Assembly: GCA_014218235.1 (NCBI GenBank)
Contig: CM024753.1
Span: 1,922,001 to 1,986,000, forward strand
Direction: 5' to 3'
Origin: Colocasia esculenta
Lineage: Eukaryota; Streptophyta; Magnoliopsida; Alismatales; Araceae
Length of the DNA: 64,000 nt
Numbering within the stretch: position 1 is the first letter of the stretch; every line of letters begins with the position of its first letter. Shown in pieces: positions 34,032 through 45,286 of this stretch. Under the pieces are notes generated by a model. That model ran no database searches, was not told the origin of the DNA, and saw only the letters and a list, made by a program, of their open reading frames with translations. The position numbers and the translations under genes were made by a program.

Positions 34032-34618
34032 ATCTGCTTTTGTTGGTGTTTGCACACCTGTAAGCGCGTGCACAACCAGTTTGTAGACAGGGATGCATGG
34101 GAGAGTTGGGAGGAGGGTGGGAGAGGAAAAGCTTATGATCTTTTTCCATTTTCCGATTTTTTATAGAAATTTTCTTTTAAATTTATCAAGATTTATGCAT
34201 GCATACGTACACATATGGAGAACGGATTGTGTAAGATTCAGATGTAATATTGCACATCCAAGCATGAGCACATGTGGGGAGATCACTTGTTAGCTGCAGA
34301 ATCGATGTTAATTTGAGGTTTCACTAAACATATATGTTTTAAGGGTGTTTTCTCCTCTCTAATGATGGGTTTAATTAATTGGTGGGTCTTTTGAACTGAT
34401 CAATTAACTCACTCACCTCCAAGTTAAAAAACAAAAACAAAAAAGGAAGAGGATGATGTAGCCATCTATGACCATTCCTCTTCCATCCTCCTCTTCACAC
34501 AGAAGTGAACTTGGAATCCCACTTCTCATGCCCACCTCTCATTATATTGCCCCACTAGCTGGGTCTCGGCATAAAGTATATGTTGAAGGGAGTTTGTTCT
34601 GGTGCTGAGATGTGAGAG
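34032..34618. other. Intergenic, no gene seen
   Basis: Presumed promoter side of the minus-strand small-protein gene. No coding region is supported. Confidence 0.4.
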
Positions 34619-34627
34619 AAATTTTTT

Positions 34628-34812
34628 TTATCTATAAGGAATGGTACTTTTATTATATTAACTAAGAGATATTACATAATACATAAGAGAAAATATAGAA
34701 AAGAAAAATAATACATCATCGATTATGATGCAATATGATATAAATATCGACCAACAAGACAAAAAGATTCGTAATATCAGCTGAAGCATCAAATCTTGCT
34801 TTGAGAGAGAGA
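34628..34812 (-). mobile_element. Possible 5'-truncated LINE tail
   Basis: A T run is followed by sequence whose complement ends in a LINE-like AT-rich 3' tail with poly(A). GAGAGAAA occurs at both borders, but the right one lies in a GA run, so the target duplication is weak. Confidence 0.3.
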
Positions 34813-35012
34813 GAGAGAAAAAAAAAAAGAAGGAATTTGGAAAAAGCACACTAACAAATAGGAATCTACTTTAATGGGTATGAGAGGAATCTAGTTTACT
34901 CGGTAGGAGGCTATAGCATGCATAGATTGGTGTTGTAAGGTGCGTGTCAACATTCTTTGTGAAGGAGAATTATATTCTCTCCAATACCTTAAATTCGATC
35001 TTTTGGAATTTA

Positions 35013-35446
35013 GGTGGCGTTTGAAAACGTCTTTGAGTCTTTGCAAAAGAGAAAATTGGTAAAAGTCGATTTCCCAATTTGGCACCATCAAAGTGCGCTT
35101 TTGGGTCTCGACGTCTGTGCCTTTTATGACACGAACGACGAGACCTCGGCTCCCGCAAAAGGTGAGTAAAAAAAATTCTTTGAAAACCGTCCTCGTAGCC
35201 CACACCCATGAGGGAAAGGTCAGTGAATGGATAAAAAAAAAAAATTACACACTTGTCGGAGCCAAAATCTCCGAAAACCTCTACCAACTTTTTGGTAGCG
35301 GAGAACTTCTCTCTCTTTTTCTCTCTCCTCTTTATAAAATCTGTCTAAGCACAAAAATCAGAGTAGCTTATTACTTTTGAAAACATTTGGAGTAGTCATA
35401 GATTTTGCAGTGAAAATCTCACCCAAAATCGTTTACAAACGATGCC
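35013..35446. mobile_element. PIF/Harbinger-type MITE 2 (434 bp)
   Basis: It starts GGTGGCGTTTGAAAACG and ends CGTTTACAAACGATGCC, with TTA target duplications at 35010-35012 and 35447-35449. Length, ends and internal strings (for instance the TTTGGGTCTCGACG and ACGAGACC type) link it to the element at 13399-13837, which appears to lie in the opposite orientation. Confidence 0.75.
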
Positions 35447-35449
35447 TTA

Positions 35450-36575
35450 GGAACCCAATATAATTAAGTGATTAATTTTGTGCTGATGACGATGGTCTTA
35501 TTCCTTTTTTTTTCACTTACCTTTCTTTGCAAAATCATGTGAGATGAGAACTAATGCTTGGCAAAGAGATCCATGAGCAGTGCCAGCAAATCCCCAACTG
35601 GTCATCCATCTCCCTTAAGTTTAATATATGATCTCCTCCTGTACAGAGATTTTTCAACTATAAACTATGGATCAGTAAGAGCCATGCTATTTTTTTTGGC
35701 ATTTTTTAGAATATCTGAATTTAAGTTAGTTGCATGGAAGCTGTGTAAGAGAAGAAATTTAACTTATGAATTTGCAAAGGGTTTTATTGGCAGGCCTCAT
35801 TTTAAAAAATGGTTTATTTCCTACGATAAAACTCTTTGAATTAAAAGAAGTCATCACACAGCCACTCCTATGTAAGCTAATTTGATGCGATATCGAGAGG
35901 AAAAGAATACTAGTTTCAATTAAGAAAAAATAATTAAGATATTTATTTTTTTTTCTTTCTATAAGAGAGACAGCCATTTCATGTCTTAATTTGATTATTT
36001 ATTTATTTATTTATGATCAGCTCTGGAAAAATTTTGATTCTTCAATTATACTACTGATACAACTGTTACACGTAAAGAATATTTTTATTTTTTTACAAGT
36101 ACCGGTACATATATCATAAACAGGTAATATCATGAGATTCTAAATTAGAATTTCCTACTCTTAGTACCAGACAAAGGTTTGGATATGTGTGGTGTCATAA
36201 CATCACAATACGTATACAAGGTTGTGAGACATTCAAGATTAAACAACATACACCTTTAGATCTAATCATATTTCATCTAGATGTCCACTAACTAAGCTAG
36301 TTTAATCCTTAGGGTATATTCCCAATATATCAAATAAAGAGAAAGTATAGTTTATAACACATTTTGTAGTGACTTATGTAAATAATTCAAGTTGGATACT
36401 CCCGAGTTTCAAACTACTAGATTTAATAATTTAATATTCCATTATTACCTAATTTTCAAAGTAGATTATCATAAAAATCACTAAAAATATTATCTAAGCT
36501 ATAATATTGTTCCGCAAAACAAGACCACAACCTTCTCTAGTTGCTGTCGTGCAGTGCTGCCGCGGCGGCGATTCC
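35450..36575. other. Intergenic and promoter side of dehydrogenase-like gene 1
   Basis: AT-rich DNA without a supported coding region. The frame at 35558-35839 is not recognised. Near 36495-36510 CTATAATATT could serve as a TATA box for the gene starting at 36576. Confidence 0.4.
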
Positions 36576-37547
36576 ATGGAGACGGTAGCCCCCTCCGCAC
36601 GCTACCCCAGCCCCGTCCGCCCCGGCCGCACCCGCGTCGGCTGGATCGGCGTCGGCTTCATGGGCGCCCACATGGCTGCCCGGCTCCAGAGCGCCGGCTA
36701 CTCCCTCTCCGTCTTCGCCCGCACCCCGTCCAAGGCCCTCCCCCTCATCCAGGCCGGCGCCCGCCTCGCCGCCTCCCCCGCCGACGTCGCCCGCCACTCC
36801 GACGTCGTCTTCACCATCGTTTCCCACCCCTCCGATGTACGATCCCTCGCCCTCGGCCCCGACGGTCTGCTCTCCGCCGGCCCCGGCCTTGTCGTCGTGG
36901 ACATGACCACCAGCTCCCCGGCGCTGGCCCGCGAGATCGCGGCAGCGGCCCGGTCGGGCGGGTGCTGGGCGGTGGACGCCCCCGTCTCGGGCGGGGACGC
37001 CGGGGCGAGGGAAGGCAGGCTGGCGATCTTCGCCGGCGGAGAGGAGGGGGTCGTGGAGTGGCTGTCCCCTCTGTTCGAGACCATGGGGAAGCCGACCCGC
37101 ATGGGCGGGGCGGGCTGCGGGCAGCACGCCAAGCTCGCGAACCAGGTCGTGGTGGCGGCCAACCTCCTGGGGCTGAGCGAGGCGGCGGCGTTCGCGGGGC
37201 GGGCGGGGCTCGACTGCGGCGCGTTTGTCGCCGCAGTGGGGGCGGGGGCGGCGGGGTCGAGGGTGATGGAGCTATTCGCGGAGAAGATGGTGGGCAGGGA
37301 CTTCGTGCCGGGTGGGTTCTCGGAGTACATGGTGAAGGACCTGGGAATGGCGTTGACTACGGAGGAGGAGGGAGGCGGCGACGGCGGCGGTGGAAGGGGC
37401 GGGGAGGCATTGGCGCTGCCGGGGGCGGCACTGTGCAGGCAGCTGTTCCAGGCGATGGTGGCCAACGGGGATGGCAAGATGGGAATCCAAGGCCTCCTCA
37501 CTGTTCTCGATAGGATCAACAACAACAAGAGAGAACCCGAGGTGTGA
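36576..37547 (+). CDS. 3-hydroxyisobutyrate dehydrogenase-like protein, copy 1
   Basis: The intact single-exon frame encodes 323 residues of the beta-hydroxyacid dehydrogenase family (NAD(P)-dependent oxidation of 3-hydroxyacids). The dinucleotide motif GVGFMG is at 25-30, the substrate signature DAPVSGGDAG at 134-143, and the catalytic lysine at 186 in GCGQHAKLANQ. MVKDLGMA at 252-259 is also typical. The start was chosen because MET.APSA.YP.PV.PG.TR aligns with copy 2; an in-frame ATG at 36507 adds a non-conserved leader. No clear mitochondrial transit peptide follows the chosen start, although plant relatives are often annotated mitochondrial. A Gly/Glu-rich insert (about 262-277) sits in the C-terminal domain. 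The true substrate cannot be read from the sequence; valine-catabolic hydroxyisobutyrate, glyoxylate or succinic semialdehyde are possible. Copy 2 follows 2.6 kb downstream. Confidence 0.92.
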   Translation: METVAPSARYPSPVRPGRTRVGWIGVGFMGAHMAARLQSAGYSLSVFARTPSKALPLIQAGARLAASPADVARHSDVVFTIVSHPSDVRSLALGPDGLLSAGPGLVVVDMTTSSPALAREIAAAARSGGCWAVDAPVSGGDAGAREGRLAIFAGGEEGVVEWLSPLFETMGKPTRMGGAGCGQHAKLANQVVVAANLLGLSEAAAFAGRAGLDCGAFVAAVGAGAAGSRVMELFAEKMVGRDFVPGGFSEYMVKDLGMALTTEEEGGGDGGGGRGGEALALPGAALCRQLFQAMVANGDGKMGIQGLLTVLDRINNNKREPEV

Positions 37548-40190
37548 GCTCCATTTCCTATGCTGCGACAGGAATTTCTTCGAACACTTTTCGTGCGATA
37601 GGATTTGGTCTCTCCATCTCAATCTCCCCACCAATCAAATGGCACGTGTGTTGCAGACTACACGAGTGCAACAACAGGACACGTGTTGTAGAAATTTATA
37701 TTTTCCACTTTTATGCTATGGTAAGAGCCTGAGATTAACGAAAGAAGTATTGATGGGGCTGCAATGGATATCCACTTTCTACTTTCTTAATCTGTTTTCG
37801 CAATTTGTTATAAGATGCAGAACTCTAAAAAAGACCTTCCGAATAGTTTAGCAGAAATAGAAACATATATTCACATTCTTAACGGAAAGGGAAAGGAAAC
37901 ACCCATTTCTTAATCTAATTTTCTGTTTCTAATATGTATATGTATATTTGTATATATAATAATAAATAGTTTAGAATATTGATTTTTTTTACAAAAAAGA
38001 AGAGACCAGAGAGGTGAGTGAAATCGGAGTACGCACGATTCCAATCGCATTGTTACTCGAGAAACATTTATTACTTGGATAAAAAAATGTGAATCCATCC
38101 AACCTTAAGAACTTGTTGGTAGATCTTGTTGTTATGTTGACGGTGAGATTCGTACCCACTCAACATTTCTCTTGGGAAATAAAATCATGTTTGATATTTA
38201 GATGGATCGGGAATAGAGTGAAGAAATCATGTTTGATATTTGGTTAGATAGAGAACAGAGTGAAAATAAGATATATCTTCATTCTATTTTTGATATATCT
38301 AAAAAATAAATTTATTTTTTACTTACAGATAGAACACTCGCCCTTATAATCTAAATTGTTGTAAGGCAGAGCAAAAAAATATTTTTTAAACTAATTTTAT
38401 TATAAAATATTTTAAAATTATTTAATATTTTGCCATATCCTTATACCGAATACTCCATTAAATACTTTTATGACTCCAACTTGAAGTCATTGTTTTTGGG
38501 AGTCTGCTCTTGGCACGTGCTTCTGATCTTTAAAGAAAGATAATTTATAGACAGGAATCTTACTCTCTCATTGCTTTTTATTAATATATTTGTCTCGATC
38601 GGATCATCATTTAGCCACCATTTTCAATGGTCACATCACATAAAAATATAATTTAATTAAATAATCTATTGTTATAAATCGATATGAATTTTAATTTTTT
38701 AAATAATGAAATTATATAAGAATAAAAAATATAATATGAAATATTTTTAAAATAACATATAAAATATCCTTATCTCCATATCTTTATCTCCGTTCCAATC
38801 AATGGAGATTGAAGAACATTTACTGCACATAGGTATTACTCACTTCAATTACGATGCTTTTATGTATATAACGTACCGGCCTTTTTGGTTGGTTGATAGG
38901 TTATTTGCAGATAGGAAAAATATGAGTTGGGCCTATCCCTTTTTACATATATTGGTAGATCTATCTTTGATTACTTTTTTAAATTCAGCTCAGTGATCAA
39001 ACTTCTGACTTTGTACAAAACTAAATCACTATTCAAAATTTATATTGGTAGATCTATCTTTGAAAGGTTATGAGACATTCCGATATATTTTGGTTGTCAC
39101 TATTCAAAATTTAAAACACCATTTACTATTTGATTGACCAATAGTAAAATCTAGTTGAATTATACTTGAGAGTCGTTCAATTGGGTTACATCACACTCAC
39201 ATTAGTGACGACGAGATAAATATGGTGGTCAATAATGATAACATGGACAATGACAATGATCGGTGATGGTTAATAACAACGATCTCCGTCTACCACCGAT
39301 TATTATTTATTACCATCACTACTTATATTATGTCACACTATCACATAGATGTAACATAGTTCAATTGGATTGTTTCCAAGTGATCTAATTCGATTTTAAT
39401 ATTTGGCTAGTTGAGTATCGCATTATTTGTATATTTATGGCTTATGAGTTAGGGTTTACATTTAGGAAGAAATGTGCGGGTTAGCTTAACTCGAAATTAA
39501 AAAGCTAACCCGGTTAAAAGGAAAGATAACATACTTTGATCGAAGGTTAGACTATTTATAGATAGTCTAACTATGAATATCTTAATTCAGAAAGTAACCC
39601 ATTTCACTTTGCCTATTTTAAGAGGTTAAAATGAAGTTGGGTGGTTAACCTCTCCACTTTAAGTTTACTTATTTTAATTAAAAAATTAAAAATTATGCAC
39701 ATTTCATGAGACACACAATTGATTAGTATTAAAATATTAATGAGATTTTTTTAAATTTTTTTTGGGACAAAAATGACTTATCTAAGGTTAACCACATCTG
39801 GCCCACCTCAAGAGGTGAGACAAAATTATCTAGGAGTACCTCTAAGGAACTCAGGATAACCCTAGATAATATTTCTCTCCTCCCTAAATCTTGGGGAGAG
39901 GTTTACTTAGGGGTATCTGGGTTTATCGAAGGGTACTCCCACCAAAGTGGAAAGAGTTAAGTTATCTCACCCTTGTGGGCTTCTTTAATCTCTACCCTCA
40001 TTTTTTTCTAAAATAATTTTATATAAAAAATAAATTAAACAACCTCCGATTAAACTAATTTAATATTATTATAAAAAAATTAAGTAGCTCTCGATCAAAA
40101 TAACCAGATGTTAATTACCTCCGCGCAGCAAAGTGGGATAGAGGTGTTCGCTGCAGGCTGTTGTGTACAGCTGCGCTGCACGACGATCCC
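37548..40190. other. Spacer between the dehydrogenase-like paralogues
   Basis: AT-rich DNA of 2.6 kb. TATTGGTAGATCTATCTTTGA occurs near 38950 and again near 39043. A TATTATAAAAAAA stretch at 40066-40079, about 110 bases before the next ATG, may be the TATA box of copy 2. No other gene is supported. Confidence 0.45.
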
Positions 40191-41171
40191 ATGGAGACGA
40201 TGGCCCCCTCTGCGTACTACCCCATCCCCGTCCTCCCCGGCCATACCCGGGTCGGCTGGATCGGCGTCGGCCTCATGGGCTTCCCCATGGCCGCCCGCCT
40301 CCAGCGCGCTGGCTACTCCCTTTCCGTCTTCGCCCGCAACCCCTCCAAGGCCCTCCCCCTCACCCAGGCCGGTGCCCGCCTCGCCGCCTCCCCCGCCGAC
40401 CTCGCCCGCCACTCCGACGTCGTTTTCACCATCGTCTCCCACCCCTCCGACGTCCGCTCCCTCACGCTCGGCCCCGACGGCCTGCTCTCCGCCGGCCCCG
40501 GCCTCGTCGTCGTCGACATGACCACCAGCTTCCCGGCGCTGGCCCGCGAGATCGCGGCGGCGGCCCGTTCGCGCGGGTGCTGGGCGGTGGACGCCCCCGT
40601 CTCGGGCGCGGACGCCGGGGCGAAGGAAGGTCGGCTGGCGATCTTCGCAGGCGGGGAGGAGGGCGTCGTGAAGTGGCTGACCCCTCTATTCGAGATCATG
40701 GGGAAGCCGGCCCGCATGGGCGGGGCGGGCTGCGGGCAGCACGCCAAGCTCGCGAACCAGATCGTTGGGGTGGCCAACCTCCTGGGGATGAGCGAGGCGT
40801 TGATGTTCGCCGGCCGGGCGGGGCTCGACCCCGGCGCGTTTCTCGCCGCAGTGAGAGCGGGGGCGGCGGGATCGAGGTTGATGGAGCTCTTCGGGGAGAA
40901 GATGGTGGCCAGGGACTTTGCGCCGGGTGGGTTCTCGGAGTACCTGGTGAAGGACCTGGGAATGGCGTTGACTACGGAGGAGGAGGAGGAGGATCGTGGC
41001 GGCGACGGCGGCGGAGGGAGGGGAGGGACCGCATTGGTGCTGCCGGGGGCGGCGCTGTGCAGGCAGCTGTTCCAGGCGATGGTGGCCAACGGGGACGGCA
41101 AGATGGGGATCCACGGCGTCCTCACTGTTCTTGAGAGGATCAACAACGACAAGAAGGACCCCGAGGTGTGA
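40191..41171 (+). CDS. 3-hydroxyisobutyrate dehydrogenase-like protein, copy 2
   Basis: An intact single-exon frame of 326 residues, a tandem paralogue of 36576-37547 in the same direction. The same motifs are kept: GVGLMG at 25-30, DAPVSGADAG in the substrate signature, lysine in GCGQHAKLANQ, and LVKDLGMA. The C-terminal acidic/glycine insert is a little longer (TTEEEEEDRGGDGGGGRGG). In the signature one glycine of copy 1 (SGGDAG) is alanine here (SGADAG), which could change substrate preference. Strong GC bias runs through the frame, against AT-rich flanks. Both copies keep every catalytic residue and have no frame breaks, so both are probably functional. Confidence 0.92.
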   Translation: METMAPSAYYPIPVLPGHTRVGWIGVGLMGFPMAARLQRAGYSLSVFARNPSKALPLTQAGARLAASPADLARHSDVVFTIVSHPSDVRSLTLGPDGLLSAGPGLVVVDMTTSFPALAREIAAAARSRGCWAVDAPVSGADAGAKEGRLAIFAGGEEGVVKWLTPLFEIMGKPARMGGAGCGQHAKLANQIVGVANLLGMSEALMFAGRAGLDPGAFLAAVRAGAAGSRLMELFGEKMVARDFAPGGFSEYLVKDLGMALTTEEEEEDRGGDGGGGRGGTALVLPGAALCRQLFQAMVANGDGKMGIHGVLTVLERINNDKKDPEV

Positions 41172-41679
41172 ACTCCCAGTTTTTTATTTTATGCTGCTTT
41201 CCGTTTCAGGAATTTTGTCGAACACTTTTCCTCCCATAAATTTTGAGGAATTCTAACTATCTAGATGCATCTACTTTTAAGCTTAAGGATTAAAAATGCC
41301 ATTTGTATGGTGTTGATATTCTAATCCAAATGAAAACAAAAACATGAATCCTTCCTGCATCTGTTTTTTTTTTTAGTTTTAGTTTTTAGTAGAATAAATT
41401 AATTAACAATCTTGACTGTAATAAGAGAAGTTTTTATTAAAATTTAATGTATATTATAACAAGAAAAAATATTTACCATAATAAATTACAGTTCTAAAGT
41501 AAGTCAAATATCTAATAAGAATTTCTAATTAATTTATCATTTTAATATTATATTTTTTATAAATAATATTAAATATTATATATAATTTATTTATTAAAAA
41601 TATTATTAAATTCTCGCAACTTTAGATCTAGTATCTAGACTACTTGACCTGTCTTTTGTTGCCTGTGTCCATATTGTCG
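41172..41679. other. AT-rich 3' flank
   Basis: No gene. The segment at 41380-41636 is very AT-rich and ends GATCTAGTATC, which loosely recalls a Helitron 3' end, but no hairpin precedes it. Confidence 0.4.
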
Positions 41680-41696
41680 GAGCTATCCCCTTTGCT

Positions 41697-42753
41697 TTTT
41701 TGACTAGTAAAATATGATGTCATTCACTTAGCAAACAATACATGATAAGGTGGAGGGGACAGGGGCAGAGGCCACCCATAACTTGAAAACACCATCTCAA
41801 CTGCTACGAGCACACAAGTTGTGATCTCTTGAATGACCACAAAACCGAAGAAGGCAGACAACAACAGAGAACCCACTGAGGAGAAACAAACTAAGCATGC
41901 CGAATGTCGCACAGAGACGTTGGGAAGGGACGCCAGACTACGCCGACGGCGGGCCAACGGAGAAGCATACCCACGAACTCCATCGCAGGGGGAGCTCGAC
42001 ATGGACGATAGGATCCGAAGAGGCCGATAGATGTGCCCAAGGGCGCAATAAAACCTTTGTCTGCGCTGTAAATAGAGTTGCCAAGGGTACGCCGATTGAT
42101 GAGATATCGGCGAAGCGTGAAACCTTCCATGGAACCCAACTCTTTGACAGAGCTCGAACCAGCCAAAGAGGAGACGATGTACCTGCTATTGAGAAGCAAA
42201 TGGAGAGGGCAAGCATCGCCCCTACCTCCAACAACAAGAGCTCCACATACACGGAAGCCATTAACAAGAACATAAATAGGAACCATACTGATGGATGAAA
42301 ACTACAGGCAGGTCAGAACCGCCGTAGAAAGGATCCTCCACACAAGGTAGAGAACAAAAACCCTCCCCAAAGAAGGGAGATAGCACTGGGAAAACTAGCT
42401 CCCAAAAACAAGAAAACACCACAGATCTAAACGGTGTCGGAGACTGAAACTATTTCCCCAAAACAAGGAACACAAGCTGAACGGAGCGGGAGATAGAGGC
42501 GAGGGGGAGAGGTTCCGACCAAAAAGGGGGAAAACCCCCAGCCTTCCGAGATGATACGAGAGCAGCAAGGGCGAGGCGAGCCTCCAACGATCACGATTGC
42601 CGGAGACGGAGGTGGAGGGGGAGGGGGTTCCGTCCAAAAAGGGGAAACCCCCTCCCCTCCGGGAGGAGACGACGGCGGCGAGACAAGCTCAAAGAAACCC
42701 CTGAGCTTCTCACTCTAGAAATTCTAGAGTGAGAAGACCTATTTCATCGACTC
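41697..42753 (-). mobile_element. Non-LTR retroposon, minus orientation (1057 bp)
   Basis: The 17-bp direct repeat GAGCTATCCCCTTTGCT lies on both sides (41680-41696 and 42754-42770). The left end begins with a short T run, that is, poly(A) on the minus strand. The 5' end on the minus strand carries the palindrome CTCTAGAATTTCTAGAG followed by GC-rich DNA with repeated GGTTTCCCC/GGTTTTCCCCC-type blocks. No reverse transcriptase or RNase H is recognised in it. It is probably an internally deleted or non-autonomous LINE-driven element. Confidence 0.8.
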
Positions 42754-42770
42754 GAGCTATCCCCTTTGCT

Positions 42771-43180
42771 ACTGCTCTGTCGCATCCACTTTGATAACAT
42801 CAGGACACTCCTATTTCTGCTTAAATATCCCCTAAAAAAAAGAAATACAGGCAGTTCTAATCAACTAAATATTATACATGTAATCAGGGTAAAAAAGTTA
42901 CAGTATTGCCTAAACATAGTAGCACAGGACTTTTAAAAAACTTCCTCCACTTATCTATTCAGCACAGTAAATTTAACTAATTAGTTACAGTGCATGGGTG
43001 TAGCTAAGTAGCTACAGTAATTAATATATATTAGTACTATATAATTATGATTATTCATTGTATATAATACAAAACTATATAATATATGATTATTTTATTT
43101 GATAAGATGAACCGATGTTAACACTATATATATTTCTTATGAATCTCATGATGTTCTTAAATATGTTGTTCTTCTTTTAA
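42771..43180. other. AT-rich DNA before the assembly gap
   Basis: No gene or element end is recognised. Confidence 0.5.
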
Positions 43181-43280
43181 NNNNNNNNNNNNNNNNNNNN
43201 NNNNNNNNNNNNNNNNNNNNNNNNNNNNNNNNNNNNNNNNNNNNNNNNNNNNNNNNNNNNNNNNNNNNNNNNNNNNNNNN
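43181..43280. other. Assembly gap (100 N)
   Basis: Exactly 100 N, a conventional placeholder for a gap of unknown length. Frames that run through it are meaningless. Confidence 0.99.
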
Positions 43281-43626
43281 TACTTGCGACGGGTACCACA
43301 AATAGTTTGCCTTTTGCGATAACAAAGAAGCCAAAAATAATCCATTTGCTCATTTCCATGGCTGCCCCCAAATCCCCGCCACCCCCTCCGACGTACCCCC
43401 TAATCAGACGTCCCACAATGCCCACGATTGCAGCAGCGCTCGACTCCACCCCCGCCGCCCTCGAGAAGGACGCCGCCGCCGCCATCGTTTGCGTACTCAC
43501 GGAACCCTTCTCCCGAGCCCTCCGACTTCGATGCACCACTCGACGCCACCGGCCTCCAACCCTCCCCTCCCCTCCTCCAAGCTCCTCCTCGCCTCCAAGC
43601 TCTCACCCACCCCTGCCCTCGCCCCT
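43281..43626. other. GC-rich DNA after the gap, no gene called
   Basis: It begins with CTTGCGACGGGTACC and TTTTGCGATAAC, recalling subterminal repeats of CACTA-like elements. Proline- and serine-rich frames on both strands are composition artefacts as far as can be judged. Confidence 0.35.
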
Positions 43627-43850
43627 AGGGTGGGAAATTGCGGGTGGGTGGTCCCGGGGCACAACGGAAGGGGTTCCCGGATCGGTTTCGGCACCCCGAA
43701 ACACAAAAATTCGGAGCAAAGAAAGTTGCCCCGAATCCTTGCCCCGAATGAGAGAAAAGAAATATTTTGGGTCAAAATATATGATCCGAATCCGATTTGA
43801 TTTTCGGATTCGAATCGGATTTCAGATTTTCTGGATCCATTGACAGGCCT
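43627..43850. mobile_element. hAT-like MITE (about 224 bp)
   Basis: It starts TAGGGTGGGAAATTGCGGG and ends CCATTGACAGGCCTA, with loosely matched inverted ends, and contains inverted GGATTCG/CGAATCC-type strings. No clear target duplication was found. Confidence 0.4.
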
Positions 43851-44010
43851 AGCCGTACCACCCCCCCTTCGCCAGTTGTAGGGACATGGAGTTGGGAACG
43901 AGGAGGGCGCAACGGTGGCGGAGCAGTGGTCGGCCACAGCGGTGGATAGGGGGAGGGAGGGGGAGAGGGAAAGAGCCACGGATGAGCCCCCCACCCTCCA
44001 ATATCGAGCC

Positions 44011-44011
<1 letters not shown>

Positions 44012-44076
<65 letters not shown>

Positions 44077-44080
44077 AGAT

Positions 44081-44114
<34 letters not shown>

Positions 44115-44138
44115 GAGGAGAGAGAGAAGAGAGAGAGA
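44012..44138. repeat. (GA)n microsatellite
   Basis: About 125 bases of nearly pure GA, broken by a few AT or AA. The arginine/glutamate frames in it are artefacts. Confidence 0.95.
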
Positions 44139-44329
44139 CTAACTGGAGACGGCGAGATGATCGAACAAAGGGAGGCTGGCGACGGAACAGGCGGTGGCGA
44201 TGTCGCTGTGATGGGCACGGTACAGCGACGGCGACGGCAGCAAGCGTCCGCGAGAGAGCAGAGTTCTCAGGCGAGAGGGCATCCGCAAGTGTCTGGCACG
44301 AGAGGGACCGGGGTAGGAAAATTAGGGCT

Positions 44330-44555
44330 GTAGCGGCCGATTTTGCGACCGATAACATCGGTCGCAAATAGCGACCGATTAGAGACCAACGTAAGAGCGG
44401 TCAATAATTTTTTAGAGACCGAAATCATTTCGATCGATAATTGATCACATAATGGGACCACTTAATTAGGTCGCTATTCATCGCTATATGCGACAAAATA
44501 GAGACCGATATAATCGGTCGCAATATTGATCGCTATATCCGCTAATCCTTGTAAT
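44330..44555. mobile_element. CACTA-like terminus with GCGACCGAT repeats
   Basis: Direct and inverted copies of GCGACCGAT/ATCGGTCGC recur over about 220 bases, ending AATCCTTGTAATG, a decayed version of the CTTGTAGTG end of CACTA elements. The opposite end is not identified. Confidence 0.45.
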
Positions 44556-45286
44556 GTAAAAAACACAAGTCGATTTTAATGAGTATGTGGCTCAGTAAGA
44601 TTACTCACACTTCCCTTAAGAAAATATATCATATAGTAAACTTACAACTAGTATGTTAACATACATAATTAAGTCAAAATGCAACATCATAATACCATAA
44701 TTTAAAGAACCTAAAATATAATATAGAAAACCTATCTTAAATAAAAATTTATCGAAACATAATTGGCCATCAAGAAAACCTAACTATGAGGCTAATGAGA
44801 TAGAATTTACATCTGAGTATATTGCGTGAACCTTGAGTGGATCCATTTCCGTTCTTTGTAAACCTTTCTATTCGTAAATTTGTTCTTCTCTTGGAATTAA
44901 TTAATCTCCTAAGTCTCGAGTGATATATATTGACGGCCTCGTTCCCTATAGGCTATAGCGTTTCATCAATTTTCTAGTTGCTCTTCGTCATGCAGTTTGA
45001 AGCACTAAGCGATCACGTGGCCTCAGGAAACTTTTGTCACTATGTTCATGGAACTATGAAGGCCGATCTAAATAAATAAATAAAAGAAGGTAAGACTGCC
45101 CTCTCATCAGAGGAAGAATATTCAACTTTATTTTCGTTAAAAAAAAAGTTACATAGAGATCACAGGGCTCACTTATTTTCTTCCGAGCTAAAAGGGAGCC
45201 AGATACCTAAAAACACACACGAATACAGCACACCGAACTGTAAGAGACAGTGTACTGTTTATGCGTGCTTGCAATATTCAAGGACC
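44556..45286. other. Flank of glycine-rich gene 1
   Basis: From about 44800 the sequence is repeated at 49930 onward. No coding region is supported; the 3' UTR of the minus-strand glycine-rich gene should lie next to 45287. Confidence 0.4.

Noticed and set aside
33480..34073. Extended 197-residue version of the small membrane protein
   Set aside because: The added N-terminal part reads like a CT-rich leader with no domain; the inner ATG is more likely, though not proven.
36537..37528. Long frames opposite or shifted to dehydrogenase-like copy 1
   Set aside because: Shadow frames of a very GC-rich gene; the conserved motifs are only in the plus frame starting at 36576.
40095..41152. Long shadow frames at dehydrogenase-like copy 2
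   Set aside because: Same reason; only the frame starting at 40191 carries family motifs.
41380..41640. Possible Helitron 3' end (CTAGT at about 41630)
   Set aside because: No hairpin before the CTAGT and no matching 5' end.
43886..44371. Arg/Glu-rich frame
   Set aside because: Product of the (GA)n microsatellite.
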